A stretch of DNA of 64,000 nucleotides from Straminergon stramineum (Eukaryota > Streptophyta > Bryopsida > Hypnales > Calliergonaceae): positions 47,155,218 through 47,219,217 of the forward strand of contig OY987263.1 in the NCBI GenBank assembly GCA_963920665.1, read 5' to 3'. Position 1 is the first letter of the stretch; every line of letters starts with the position of its first letter. The translations under genes and the position numbers were made by a program. Of this stretch, positions 34,893-48,601 are shown piece after piece. The notes under the pieces were generated by a model, which was given only the letters and a program-made list of their open reading frames with translations, did no database searches and was not told the DNA's origin.

Positions 34893-36594
34893 CACTACAA
34901 CCAAATCTAAGCCCGTAGATAGCTCCAAAATCACCCCGCAGCAGAGTGCGCGTTATCACCTCCTAGATACTTCAAACAATTACACAAATAGTGTCTCGAT
35001 CTCCTGCAAGAGAATTCAAGAGGTAATTTCAGTAACGTGTAGCTCCCAAAGCAAACTCCTACACAACCTAAACTAATACTATTTTGAATATAGGAAGGAC
35101 ATAACCATATGAAACAAGGAAACGAGCTGTAAAAGTACGGAAATCCTAAGTCTCCAGGTTGTTGTTCATTATTCACAACCACTTCACCCTAAATGTAAAA
35201 ACCAGACCTCCCTGTATTGCACCACATTCCAAACTTCACATCCACAGCGACACACCTTATTAGATTAAAAACCTAAAAAATGCCGAATCAGCACCTTAAT
35301 TTGGCTAACATGCTACCAATTCGTTCACAAATATCTCCTTCCAATAAAAAATAAACCTTCAATCAAACCCCAAACCCAAGACACAGTCGAACAGCATAGT
35401 CAATGAAAATCAGAACTTCTACCTACAAAAAAATTCCTTCCAGACGTAGATGTTCAAAAAAGTGCCCCCTATCCAACACTGCGTTCCCTGGTCATAATCG
35501 TAATCTACCCAGATAAACCTAATTTGAATCAAGTTCTCAAACTCTTCTGCAAGCAAATACCCTACCAGCTAAGAAGGAAACGAAACCCTAAAAGTGAACT
35601 TCGAACTCCAAAATTCAACCAGTTGACATGTGCTCCTATGGACTCTCCCTCAGTCAGGCTACCCCATTTCGGAACCAAACCCACTCCATTCGTATGCAAC
35701 TCCCGATGGACTATTCCCCCTCCATCCATCCATCCATCCATCCATCCACTGAGTGAAACTGAACCATATCCCAAGAATCGCAATCTCCGTCGCACTCACC
35801 GCGAGCGGCTCTTGACGAGCGTCGTCGTGGTGCTCCAGCTTGCCCCCATAGAGCCCCAGCCTTCGCCGCCCGTGACGATGTGGAAGCCACCCCGACGTCA
35901 GCCAAAGCCGTTACCACAAGCCCAGGCGTCGCGGACGATTCCTGCGCGAGCGCAAAGCATGGTAGGGACAGGAAGAGTGGACGGTGCCGAAGCTACTACG
36001 CCACGGCGTTGCGACTAAGCTCTGCGAGAGACCTTGGGCCACTACCGGAAACATAAACAGCCACAACTGGGAATGGCTAGGCTATGGCGTGGATGAATAG
36101 TGACATGACGACGCCGATGCCGATGTCTGGCTGGCTAGTAGCATAGACCGGGCGCGAAACGAACTTATGACGACGAGCAGGCAGCCCCGCGCGAGCCGGA
36201 GAGAAGCTCACCTTCCCTTGTCGTGAACCCTGATTGCCCCCCCTCCGACGGACGGACGTCGCTGGCTGGCAAACTCTCGTCGGTCCCACTAGCCCACTAG
36301 CCAGTCAGTCCGCGACAACTAACCGGACCACTCATCCCTTGACACGACAGGTCTTTGGTGGCTAGGACGGACGAAGCCAGCAACGAACTCCAGGGGAACG
36401 GCGCCAAACTCAAATAAAAGGCTGTCAGCCTTCCGGAAACGGAAAGGAACGCAACGACGCTGCGTTCAGATCGGCCGACCTCGAGGGCAACATTCCGGGT
36501 GCAAGTGGGCAAGGTGTGATGGCTGGCCGCACCAGCCGTCGGCAAAGGGCCGGACCGGGTGTGGCAGGGCACGAGTCCTCAAACCCATTAACCC
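34893..36594 (-). promoter_or_regulatory. 5' region of the ethylene receptor gene
   Basis: On the minus strand an AG acceptor-like site with a T/C-rich lead (TTCTCTTGCAG, about 35003) suggests a leader intron, as known for ETR genes. A sharply GC-rich block at 35770-36590, unlike the AT-rich surroundings, is a candidate first non-coding exon and promoter. A (CCAT)n microsatellite covers 35722-35749. The long open frames in the GC-rich block match nothing I recognise and occur on both strands, as expected of high-GC DNA. Confidence 0.4.
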
Positions 36595-37306
36595 TTAACC
36601 CCTATATGCCCGAGGCCTTTTCTGAGCTTCTTGGAATTCGCCTTAAATTGAACAAAAAGCCAACACTTTGATAAGTTTTTATTAATTTTTTGAAATTCGC
36701 CTTAAATTGAACTGAAAGCCAACATTTTGTTAAGTTTTTATCAATTTTTTGGAATTGTAACCATGCAAAGTCAAACTAGATATGTTAGAGATCCTATGGG
36801 AAAAGAAAACACAACAATATCACTTATGGATTGAAAGATTATAATGTTTGATCATGAGGGTGTTAAAATTGTGAAAGTCATTTGAAGTCTTTCAATCCTC
36901 TTCTCACATGTCAAACCTAAAAAATTGGTCACCAAAAGAAAATGAGCTTAAGAGACATAACATGCATAAACCCAATCAATTTATAGCTTCTCAAAACTTA
37001 CAATACAAATTTTTAAATTAATTTCTAATGTGATTTTTTCTCCAAGATCTAGTGTATTTGAGGCTCATTTCCAAGAGCCCTCAACACTAAAAAATCAAAA
37101 TTTGCAATGGACACCCATGCACAAAATATTGAATGGAAAAATCATAATCATTCATTTTCAGAATCGGAATTCTATTTCTAAAACTAGACTTCACAAAGAA
37201 TTCTTCAAAAATATAATCTACAAAAAATAGTAGTTCGATAAGTTTTTATTTAACTTGAAAGTTTTGTTGACACCAAAATTTGGTGTCTCAGGCATTTATG
37301 GATTAA
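36595..37306 (-). mobile_element. TTAA element, long family, copy B2 (inverted)
   Basis: TTAA-CCCCTATATGCCCGAGGCC at the left and GTGTCTCAGGCATTTATGGA-TTAA at the right, 712 bp. A local duplication near the left end ('ggaattcgccttaaattgaa' at about 36645, repeated with small changes at 36692) accounts for the extra length. Otherwise colinear with B1 in reverse. Confidence 0.75.
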
Positions 37307-37941
37307 TCCTTGAAACCCTTGGATGGACAAGGCTTTGGGGGAGCTTTTTGGAGTTTGTTCAAAAAAATTTAGTCTTGTCAAAAAAATAAAAATTGTAACC
37401 ATATGAATTTAGACTAGATTTATGACAGATCACATAGGAAAAGAAAACACAATAATATCACTTATGGAGTGAAAGATTAAAATGTTTGATCAAGGAGGTG
37501 TTAAAACTATGAAAGTAATTTGAAGTCTTTCAATCCATTTTTTACATCTCAAACTTAAAATTGAGGTCATGAAAAAAATATGAAGCTAAAAGATATAATA
37601 TGCATAATCCCTATCAATTTACGACTTCTCAAAATCTAACCTATATATTTTTTTAATGGAATTTTCAATGTGATTTGCCTTCAAGAGTCAACATATTTAA
37701 GGCTCATCTTTGTCAACTTCAAACACTAAGAAATTAAAATTTGCAATGGCCCCCCTTGCATAGAATCTTCAATAGATAAATCAAAAGCATTATATTTCAA
37801 AATTGCATTTTGATGCTTAAAATAGACTTTGAAGGATATTCAACTAAGAAAAGTATCAAAAATAATTTTTTGGTAAGATTTTATTTCACTTAAAAGTTTA
37901 GTTGACACCAAAATACTTTGCCATAGGCATTTAGGGGTTAA
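37303..37941 (-). mobile_element. TTAA element, long family, copy B3 (inverted)
   Basis: Shares TTAA 37303-37306 with B2. The left end is degraded (TTAA-TCCTTGAAACCC); the right end is intact: ATAGGCATTTAGGGG-TTAA. Same core ('cacaataatatcacttatgg', 'aaggctcatctttg', 'gacaccaaaata'). Confidence 0.75.
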
Positions 37942-37984
37942 ATGACATTCACTTGCCTAGATAGTACTCCAAAGGGGAATAAAA

Positions 37985-38500
37985 AATCTATACCTTAAGT
38001 TAGGATGATTGTTTGTTTTATTTTGTTTGTTACTATGAAATCTCTTGGATGATGAATCCCCCAATTGTGTTCTTAGTATAGTTGAAAAGATCTCTGCAAG
38101 GAGGGGGATATGAGCTTTGTTTCATGGCGTTTGGACCTATAGTATGAAAGTTATTGAATTTAAAAAAAAATTGAAACAAAATATTAGAAAACCACTAATA
38201 CTTTTTCTTTTGGCTAAGGCACAAGGTACACTAGTCCATACCTTAAGTTAGGTTGTTTGTTTTCTTTGTTTGTTACAGTGAGATCTTCTAGACCACGTGT
38301 CCTCCAATTGCATTCTTAATACTATTTGAAAGTTTTTTGTTAGGAAGGATGCATGAGCTTTGTTTAATGATGTTTGGACCTACCTTGCGAAAGATATTCA
38401 ATTTCAAAGCTTTTATGAATTAGAAAATTACTTTTACTTTTATTTTGGTTGTGGCAAAGGCATAGGATACACTAGTCTCCTTGAAGTAGGGTATGGGTCT
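37985..38500 (+). repeat. Two 248-bp tandem units of the 28-kb satellite
   Basis: 'taccttaagttagg' starts at 37991 and 38239 (248 bp apart). Further shared blocks are 'tttgtttgttac', 'gagctttgttt', 'tgNNgtttggacctа'-type and 'acactagtc'. Inverse complement of the 28.26-29.16 kb array. Confidence 0.7.
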
Positions 38501-41500
38501 CATTGCATGTCTATGTGCCCTTTGTTTCAAACCTTTATAATCTAGGTCACAATGCTACATGTTCAAAATAAGACAAGATGACACTTATTACCCCTTAAGT
38601 AGGATTGCAGATTGAATTGGTCCATATATTTTCTTTGAAGCTATTTTACTCTAAGAAAATGAATTTTTTTTGAAGAAATGTGAAGATAAAAAGTTGAAGG
38701 TGGAATTTGTGTTATTCAGATGCCATGTTACCAAAAAATTTGTGAGTCAATGTGCATATTCTATGCTCGGGGGAAGGGCGTTTTCTACGTATTGTGGAGT
38801 AAATGGGATATGATATGGTTTTGGGGCTATAGAATTTTGCATAATTGGCTTTAGATTTAGTCCGTATTTATAGCAGGCTATAGCCGGTCAAATGGTCGTT
38901 GGTAGTTGAGGAGCTATGAGAGGATCAAAGAAGGTTGAGGCAAGTGGCGGATTCTCTATCTTACGACAATCTTTGTCTAACTGTTTTTTCATAGTCAAGT
39001 GAGGATGAGGTCGAAATCTTGCACCATTTTTTCAGGTTCAAGCAATGGGGGACTTCCATGGAGAGAGGATGAGGGAGAATACAAGATCTTCATTAGCGTA
39101 AGAGAAAGGTGACAGTACGAGAGGGTGCTTCAAACGGGAGGGTGGTGGGAGATTCATGGGCGGAAGGGAGTGCTCCCAAGTATTAGAGTCGCTCAAATTT
39201 CTCATTAGGCTCTTCGTGTGTAAGTCCAATAATAGGTTCTGAAAAGTAAGAACTAAGCTTGAGTTGTGGTGTAGGCGTTTCTGGAGCTCCAAGGGTGGCT
39301 GGTGGAGAGTACTTCGAAACTGAAACAGGTGCGCACCATGCGACCAAAGTAAGGGTTCCGTTGCAATAATTTTTTTGATCATAGATGAATTAGGGTTTAA
39401 AGCTCAGTTATGACGATATGAAATATTTTAAATTGTCTCGACATATATAATGATTGACTTGTCATGATGCTCTATATTTGTAATCTCGAATTGATGAACT
39501 ATAGATTACAAAATCTCTGCTTGGAGCTCTGTTTAGGATTTCGGCGGACACCAGAATCGGAATAAGTTGTTGCACTCAAACCTCTTTAATTACACTCTAG
39601 AATTGCATATTCTCTGTGTACCCTTCGAACCAGTATCATTGTGTATGTAATTTACTAGTCAAGTCAAGTTGTGAATATTCATGATTCATGAGAATGCTAA
39701 TTTTTATGATGTCAAGTCTTGGTGCAAGTTTGGAACAAGGAAGTGGAGAGGAAGCGAGTACTAGTGACGTTAGAAGAATTGAATAGCCAGCCTGAAGGAA
39801 CTAACAAGTATTGAACTCTTGGTATGCTTGATCAGTGTATTTGTTTCTCAAGCTTGCCTTGGAGCACTTGGTGTGTGAATGTATGGACCATTGCACCAAT
39901 TTTGTGTTTGTGTTGGTTGCTTGTAAATAAGATACAAACCGCGTAGGGATAGAGACGTTCAATTGAACTGTTATTGTGTCAGGCGATCCACAAAGCGCCA
40001 TCCTTTGTCATGGAAGTAGTGGCTACAATATTTCGGGAGGTCAAGAGTACTACTAGTTTGAACCGGCTCCATGTCCACATTTGTTACCGTATCATCGAGA
40101 ATGTAGTCACCTTCATATCTTGCATGTCAACTTTCGTCTACCATGGTTGTACAACAACTTTGAAATGGCACTGTTCATTATATTTCTGTAGTATGCAACT
40201 CAATTTCTTGGTATATATCATTAGACAGAATCATTGCTCATGTTTCTTCCTTGATGGACCGAATCGTTGACTCCCCGCCACTAGGAATGAGAGATGATTT
40301 TATAGGAAAAAAAATTTGGAAATCAGACTTCTACCACTTTTGCAATGCCCATGTGCAACCACGACTCTCCTAAAATCTTGGTATTTTGACCTAATTATGT
40401 TGTTCAAATAATTCTAGGAGGGGCAATAGTGATTCATAAATGCTAAAATTTATATCTCACTCTATTTGCTATACAACCTTGTTCTACAAAAAAATTCAGA
40501 AATTTTTGACATATTTTACCTTGCCAAACATTCATTTCCTTCACAAATCCTCTTTTATACACAGTTATTATGCACGTATACAATCCCACCTGAGGGTTAA
40601 GTCACATTAGAAGTTTATAGTAAATGATAAATGTATTTTTAGTTATTGTTCTTCTATATAAATATAAAATACAAGGCAACAGGCATGGTGTGGTGTGAGC
40701 TCCCAATTCGTCACGAGGGGCTCACTCTTTTTTTTTTTTTTTTTTTTTTCTTGATTCCTATTCCAAGTTTTAGTCACATGATATGTGACGGAATTAGATC
40801 TCATGGAACTAGATAACAAATTAGCAAAATGATTTATCATAGTTGGATGATTCTAATATCCCAACAACATTTGGAGGGTAGATATGCCATGTTAGTGATT
40901 TAAAGTGCATTTTTGCCTTTACTTATAAGTGTATATATATATGGATGATTAGACCTATATATATCGTAGGTGATTATGTAGGTGACATGACTATTTTAGC
41001 TCTAATATTACAAGCACAAATTATTGGGAAAATATATAACCAAATTACGGGAAATCTTGTATTCCTAGATTACAAAATATTCTTTAGGATACCATAATCC
41101 CTTTTCACAGTTAGTAATCCTATTTACTAGCTACCTTGAAGGTCTATACATGTGATGTGGAATTATCCTCCCATGAGGAAATTACTAAATCACCAATTGG
41201 GAAACTACAGTTTTCTAACTCATCTTGTTTCCTAATTATGGACAATTATGGAGTTAGTCATAGGACTGTTTGACAAGTTGAGCTTCTCACTTGTTTGATT
41301 GACTACTAAAATAGATGCCTATATTTAATATAACATTGGAGTTACTTTAACTCACTAGTAGTACAGACATCTCACAAAGTGGCTTTTATGTCCACTTACC
41401 TGAGAGATTCGTTGAACTGTGGGATAATAGTGAGACATTTAACTTGGTACTTGAAAACCTACCAATGCATATTAATTGGGAGCATATGTTGTTTACATGT

Positions 41501-42899
41501 GGAGGATCTGTAAATCTCCCATACCCATCAAATTGATGGGACCTATTAATTTGCACACTAGATGTTATGGATGTGTCCAGGAACAAGACCTTGACTTATT
41601 CTAATCTCAAATGCTTTTGAAATAGTTTAACACTATACCTTTTGGGTCCATCACTTAGTTGCAAGGCTGGGCTCAGGAGCTTGATGATTGCTTGTGCATT
41701 GTAAACTTTAAGGGAATGAGCACCTTCCAGCTTGATAAGCGTGGAGTTCAATATTTTTAGTGAGTAGGGTTTTTATTGGAAACTTCCAAACCTTGTACTA
41801 TGGCACCCTGTTGCCATTGTACTAAGCTTCATGGCTTCCTCCCTATCCACTAATACTCAGGTTGATTTGTTTTACAGTGAGTTGTGTATATTTGTTGTTG
41901 TATGATTTTCTTTTTGTGAAAGCTATAGCATGCATTTGTGGGCTTAAGACACCTGTTGTAACCTCACTGACCTTACATGTTTTTGTGTATATAGTTTTTG
42001 GAACAGGCACAGGTGAGGCCCCAAATTTCTTGGAGAAGGATTCAACACAAGTTGCACAATTTCATTTTCAAGAATGTCAATTTCTATCTACTTACCTTAG
42101 AAAATTTATAGTGCTAGACACTTGTAATTTTTCTAATACATGATGACATTCCACATTTTTGTTGGAAGTCTACTTTGTTTATGCCACTTTTTGTTTTGGT
42201 TCTTGGACAAATGATAAAACTTAAAATGGAAAATGCTTATGAGAGATGATTAGTTTGATGTATCTTGTCTACGTTTGTCTTAACAAAATAGACATAGTTG
42301 ATGTTCACTGTCTGTTGTTGTCTCCACAAAATAGACAACTATAGTGATTATTGTCTATATATGTCTTTACATATAGACAAGTATGGTGAATGATGTCTAT
42401 TGGTTGTCTTCACACATAGACATGTACATGTAACTTGCATGTACATAGGAATTACTTAATTTAAATAGTACCAATGATTAGCATATGTTATACTCTGTAT
42501 ACAAGATACTAAGTTAGTTCTTGTCAAGTACTGATTTAGCTTCAAAAGGCTTAGATAAGCACCCAAGTGCTTGGGATGTTCTAGAATTTTATTTTATTTT
42601 TTTTTGTATGTTGTCATTTTGAATGCACTTTTATAAACAAAGAGCCCCCAAAAGAGTGTAGAACTAAAATAGGAGTGTCACATTCCAATATAGTATTTGG
42701 TCTAGTTTGATAATATTATAGCTAGAATGGGCCAACTACAAGTTGTAAATAGGTTAGAACCCAACTAATCGTAGCAGATTGGTCAATTATGAGTGATAGG
42801 CGTATCAAGCTCAAACCCCCACTTGAAAAGGACATCTCTAGGCTAGGATTGGTTGAGGGAACCCTAGTAAGGCATAGGAATCAGTTCCCGGAGATAGGT
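38501..42899. other. Intergenic DNA, no gene recognised
   Basis: One minus-strand frame at 39382-39038 (114 aa, Leu/Pro/Ser-rich) lies in a locally GC-richer patch but shows no domain, and I do not call it a gene. A 22-bp poly(T) run covers 40728-40749, possibly a retroposon poly(A) tail on the minus strand. 42283-42430 contains repeated TAGACA/TGTCTA words within about 150 bp, resembling a transposon subterminal region, but no end was identified. Confidence 0.4.
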
Positions 42900-44499
42900 T
42901 CTAGTTTTCCCATTCCATCGACAAAATAGCTCAATCCCAATTGTTGGTTTGCAGATGTTGAAAATACCAAGACGAGACCATGGAGGAATCTCAAGTTTAG
43001 AGAGGTCAGGATAGGGTTAAAACCATGCTCGGGAACCAACTACGAAGTCGGTTCGCCAAGATTCCCCCTGGTGTGAAAGATTCCCTGGCCACCAATAATT
43101 AAACGAGTGGGTGGATTTTGTCCCTCCTAGGCCAATGTATAGAGTAAAAATATGAGCCTACATATGTGTCGTGGGATCCCATGGGAGATTCCACGAAAAG
43201 TTTCGGAATTTTCTAATAGTTAGAAGCAGTTAGTTTTTTTTCAATTTTAAAGGAATCTAGATGTAGGGTCAAAGTAAGAAATAAATGGTCGAGGTTAGGC
43301 TCATTCCAATTTTTTGTTGGTGCAAAATTTGGCTCCAAATTAGGAATTAGTGTGAGTTGTATGGCATCAGAAAAACACCTGAAAAACATGTTTGGCAATT
43401 TTAGCTCTTGGACTGGTGCAAAATAGGGCGACTAGGTTTCAAAATGGACAATAGAATTCTTAAGAGTGCAATTTAGGTTCTATTGAGTCCTTTTCTTGGT
43501 TACATAGCAGCATCAACCTAAAATTACTGCAAATCTAAAGTTTGAAATGTTGTCTACAATAAAAATGCAACCTCAAAGATTGTAATTGCTAAGAAAAGTC
43601 AAGTAGAATCCATCATAAGAAAATTGCAACTACAAAATATATCTAAAAATCTAGAACATATTGAAACGTATAAATTATAAAACCTAGGATGGTGTGAAGA
43701 GACCACTTGTCCCAACGCTAAGCCAAAACCCCATATCGATAGTTGTTAGTATAGTTAACCCACTACATGAAGCACTTTTCATATGGAAAATCTTCCAATG
43801 TGTAAACCTACTGCCCATGCATGCCAACTACAAGGTGTGAGCCCTCAAATTGGCACTTGGAACTTAGGGGTTTTTTTCCGTTTTGTTAGTATTTTAACAT
43901 AATTATATGCAAAAATGCATAAAAAGAGTGTTTGAGTGATATTTGGTAGAAGTCCTTACCAATGTAGTGAGGAGTCATCCTAGAAGTATGGAGTACCTAA
44001 AATACTTCAATTTCATACTTCTAATGCCTAGTTAAGAGTCTAAGAGGTCAATTAAGTATTTTCGAGAGAATTAAAGGTTTGAGTGTTAGCCAATCCTAAT
44101 AGTTGTCTATGTTAAACTAAATCTTACAATTGCATGTGACAGAATGGCTAAGTCCATTTTAGGTCCAAAGAGTCTAATATAGGTCACCATGAAATTCGTA
44201 AAGAATTTGGATTGATAAATTCTTATTTGTAGGTATCTTATAGAAGAATGATTCAATTTGCAAATAAAGTAATGGGAGAGCGACCAGAGGATGAAGAAAG
44301 GTGATTTTACTCTAAAAGCATGCCAAGAGCCAATATTGGAGTCGGTTGTTCCAAGATTCCTCGATACAAAAATAATTTCCCTCTCGGGCAGAAATTAAAA
44401 GGGAATTACTAATTTTAACTTTCCTACGAATAGTGCAAAATGAAATGTAATGTTGTATTTTGATTTTGGAAGCTTCCTAGAAGCTACCCAAAAAATTTT
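42900..44499. repeat. Left part of a long non-coding repeat, partly self-duplicated
   Basis: 'gtcggttcgccaagattcc' (43050) recurs as 'gtcggttgttccaagattcc' (44341), each followed about 10-40 bp later by 'ttccct'. No coding frame. It may belong to the element that follows. Confidence 0.3.
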
Positions 44500-47400
44500 G
44501 GATTTTTCCAAAACAATTACAATAACTCCATAGGAAGTCAACTGCCTTTGAACATGGTCGTAAATTCCTAGGAATTATCCATATTGCGGTAAAATCCCAC
44601 TAAAAATTAGGATAGTGTTTTGTGTGCTAAGAAAATGCCCACAAAGGTTTGAAGACATTCTACCATTCCTAAGTACCAGAATCAGCAACGACATTGGATT
44701 TTTGAAGAATTTACAACTTTACTTCGGGTTGACTGGTATACCAAGAGATGGCGGCGTGCAAATGACATGAATGAGGGGTCTTTTCTTACTCCCACGAACC
44801 TTCTAAGTTACCCTATCCAAACAATTTCCTCAAAAGAAACAAATTCCAAAAGTTAGAGTTTTGGAGTTACCGTAAGTTGATTTTACACTTACAAATGGCT
44901 GGGAAGAAGGGGTGGGGTCTTGTAGGCTAATTTAGATCTTCTAAACACAATGGCGCAATTATTTTTCAATTTGAAGTTGTTCCCTAGAAGATAGGAAGGG
45001 TCTAGCAATAGGTTTGATTTTTTTAGAGTAATTAGTAGTAATTCAAAGTTAATTTCGCAAATATCTTTTGAAAAATCAAAGATTGGATTTGGGTAAGATT
45101 TCTTTTCTTGCATAACAAGCCATCTTTTGTTTAAAGAAAAACAATTTAGAAATACTTTGGATTAATTAGCAAAATATATAGGTTAATTAGAATTATTTTT
45201 AATATATCTTTGGGAAAAGATCTTGGATTTGATTTAGCCAAGATTTATTAGCCAAATGGAGAGGGTTCTAGAGAATTCTTTCATTAAACAAAGATTATTT
45301 TGGAAATACGTTAGGGTAGTTTAGAAATATCTCGAGATCGAAAGTAAATGTTTTTCTACCGACAACTTATTAAGGAGGGACTTAGAACAAGTATAAAAGG
45401 CTCTTCCCTCGAGGTTGTCAATACCCTCATTCATATATCTAACCTTTGCTTTCGTTTCTCTTGTGCTACCAATGTGGTCAAAGCATTGATTCAAGTCGAG
45501 ATCTGATTTGATTTTGATTTTAATCCTTGATTTGCATACTTTGAAGGACAAGAGGGTCCCTTCAAAGTGATTTCTATTTGATTTTTTTGAGTTCTTGAGG
45601 CTCAGCCTCCATTTTCTTTGATTTGTGAGAGTTTTGGAAGGGATAGACCTCCAAACTCTAATTTCGTTTAAGATTGCTTGAATATTAACAATTTGTGCTC
45701 ATTACAATAGAATTTGATATTAATAGGCTTAAGGCGACGAAGCTTGACTTTGCTAAAAGTTTATTAAGCCAATCTTTGCCCAAAATTTGTTGTATAACGA
45801 AAATTGAAATTTTAATTGCTAAAGCTCGGTTTAAACGTTGTCATGCGTACCTCCTTTGGTATTTAAATCTCGGATACTTTGAAATTTTGAGAAATTAATC
45901 TTTAATGTTCAATTAAACACTGCCATGTGTACCTCCTTTAAAAATTAAAATTTTTGAAATACTATAATTTGACCATTAATACCGTGTATGCCTAAGGCCA
46001 CCTCTGCACGACAAAACTTTGACTTTGGGATATTTGAAATTGACATTTTAAAAAGTGGTCCCAAGTATTCGAAAAATTTCCTTATTTGCATGCTTGGAAA
46101 AATGCTTTGCAGATGTAATAATTAGAAACATTTGATTTAGTAAGAAAGATTAGGGAAAAGTAGTCAAAATTCTTTAGTTTGAACTCTTGATAAAACCCTT
46201 AGTAGTAGTTAGAGAAAATCCAAAATTTAGATTAGTTTCCCTTTAGTTAGAGTCATTAAAATTATCATGGGAAGAGATTTTTAATTAGCTTATAATACTT
46301 AGTTGCTTAGTTTTAACTTATTCCCCAAAATTCCCCCAAAATTAGATAATTAGCCTAAACTTTAAGAATTTGGAAAATTCTCCAAAACCCAAACAATTGA
46401 TTAGTTTAGTTATGGATTCATGTTAGAGAAAATTATAATAGTAAGTGAAATTTCAAAAAATCAGTGATCAAACAAAGGACCAACAATCCAATTGAGAAGG
46501 AAGGAAGCAAAGGACCCGTATGAGGATCAACAAAAGAGCCAGTTGAGACAACCGAGGTGTTGAGCGAGGTTCCAGATGGGGTGACAAGTGAGGCCCAGTC
46601 ACATCGCAACACATGGTACGACAACTGGGTGAACAGGATGTTGTGAGAGGGAGCCAATTCAACTGAGCGAGAAGGAGCCAGTTCAATTAGGACAAAGAGC
46701 CAATTTAACTGAGCAAAGAGAGCCAATTCAAAATTAGGTGTTGTGGAGCAACAGGCAACTAGAGACTACTACGAAAAACAATTAAGATTGAAACTTCAAA
46801 TTTAAGGTGAGTTTTGCAATTGTTATGGAAATTTTCAGTTGAATGAAATTAATTTTAATCACTCACTGAAACTCATCAACTCACATCACTCTCACCAAAT
46901 CTTAAAAATATGAAATGCAAAACAACAAATGAGAAAGTTGAAAAGTTGAAGGGAAAGGTTGGCGATGAAAGGAAGAAGAAGAATAAAAGGAATTTAAACA
47001 ATTAATAAGGTAAGAATCTATTAGATTTTATTTGAATTTTATTATCATTACTATTCATTGAATTCTTGGTTAGTCATTAATTAAGAATCCTATAAGAATT
47101 AGAAGGCTAGGCTTTGGTTAGGTTAGGTTTTATTAGGCTTAACAAGACAAATAGATAAAGACGAAACGCCAACTAATATCTTTTGGATGATTAGGAAATT
47201 ACAAAATAGTTAGGATTTATTAGATTTGATTTGATTTAGTGGATTTAAAAGGTTTTGAGGTATTAAAATAATTTCTAATTATTTAGGAATTGTTTTAAAT
47301 ACAACCAAAATTAATAAAATTCCATAACCATTAGTAGAAAAAGAAAAATTGAAATTGAAATACAACATTGAACAAGGATTAATATCAAGTGGCGTGATGG

Positions 47401-48560
47401 ATTAGCAAAATGGAGGATGGAGCAGGTTACTACAAAACCATTCATCTCGTGATTCTTGAGGATGGTACGATTGACCCCTTCATGGGAAAGGTACGTTAAA
47501 ATTCTTCATATTTTATTTTTTCTAGTTTCAATTTGATTAAAATTTCACTTAATAGAATAAACCATTGAAAACCTTAGGAAAATTAGAAAAGAAAATTAAC
47601 ATTTAAAATTCCCATTAAATTTTAATTTAGAAAATAATCCAAAATTTAACCAATCACAATTAGATAAACCTTATTTGAAATTTGGATGAAAAATTAATAT
47701 TTCCATTCAAAATAATCAAACAAAGGAATTTGAAAATTTTGGGAGAATTTAGAACTTAAAATTAATTAGAAATTGTAATCATTTGTTAAACTAAAAGTTA
47801 TTAATGAATAAAATTTAATTCATTAGACTTTTAAAACAAATTTCATTCATTAATAACTTTTCAGTACGAATTTAGGTTTTAGTGTCTTACCTAGTTGAGA
47901 AGGTAATTTTTGAGTTTCCATTTAAAAATATAAAATCCTAAAATTAATAATTTTAGAATAGAAAGTTTGATTTAAGTTAGATTAGAAGATAATTTCTAAA
48001 GAATCTTTAAGGAATCATTTAAATTAGGAATAAAGTAGGAAATCTTTTAAAGATTCCAAAACCTATTTTTATTTAAAAGATACTTTAATCTTAAATGAGA
48101 AAAGGTTGGATGTGGTTTAATCCTAATTTGGATGAAGTTCTTTGATTAATTGGTCAAAATTAGGTTTAGTCTTAGAATTAGGTAACTAACATAATTCAAA
48201 ACCTCAACCCTAAAATTTAGATTCATTTCGATTAGTTTTACCATTTTTAATTCGTGAATGAAGGTTGTGATGTAGTTTAGGGATCAATATTTCATCCATT
48301 CATTTCTTTTATTAGGAAAGTCAGAATTTAACTTGCTTTATCATTCTGGAAAGGGCAAATTACATTCTACAAGTTAGGTCAAATTGATTGTAGTTTGAAT
48401 TCATTTTTCGATTTTATTAACCATAGTTTAAAAAATTAGGATTTACATGATTTAAGTTCAATTTGGATATTTAAAAACAAAGTGTCCATTGCTTGGAAGG
48501 CACGAATTGAACTTAGATTAGAAACACCCTAAGAAAATTGATTTAACAGACCGTTAGAAC
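44500..48560 (+). mobile_element. Long non-coding transposon-like element, copy 1
   Basis: Colinear with 53.0-56.3 kb. Shared landmarks in the same order: 'gtcaactgcc' (about 44538), 'aattcctaggaatt', 'cactaaaaatta', 'ggtcttttcttactc', 'caatggcgcaatt', a TATA-like box at 45392, 'cgacaaaactttga' (46009) and 'cattgcttggaaggcac' (48488). No gag or pol motifs. The TATA box plus large size suggest a non-autonomous LTR-type element, but LTR borders were not found. Confidence 0.4.
45392..45399 (+). promoter_or_regulatory. TATA-like box in repeat copy 1
   Basis: TATAAAAG followed by a C/T-rich stretch (ctcttccctc). The same arrangement occurs at 53602 in copy 2, so the box is conserved between diverged copies. 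Confidence 0.4.
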
Positions 48561-48601
48561 CCGTGTGCACCTTTTAATTCGAAAGGTGGAGTTTAAAACA
48601 C

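Noticed and set aside
35524..36018. 164-aa plus-strand frame upstream of the ethylene receptor
   Set aside because: Pro/Arg/Ser-rich product of a GC-rich block and a CCAT microsatellite; no domain, and similar frames exist on the other strand.
39038..39382. 114-aa minus-strand frame
   Set aside because: No homology recognised, no splice partners, and composition (Leu/Pro/Ser) is not informative.
40728..40749. Poly(T) run as proof of a processed retrocopy
   Set aside because: No coding or SINE-like body with target duplication could be recognised beside it.
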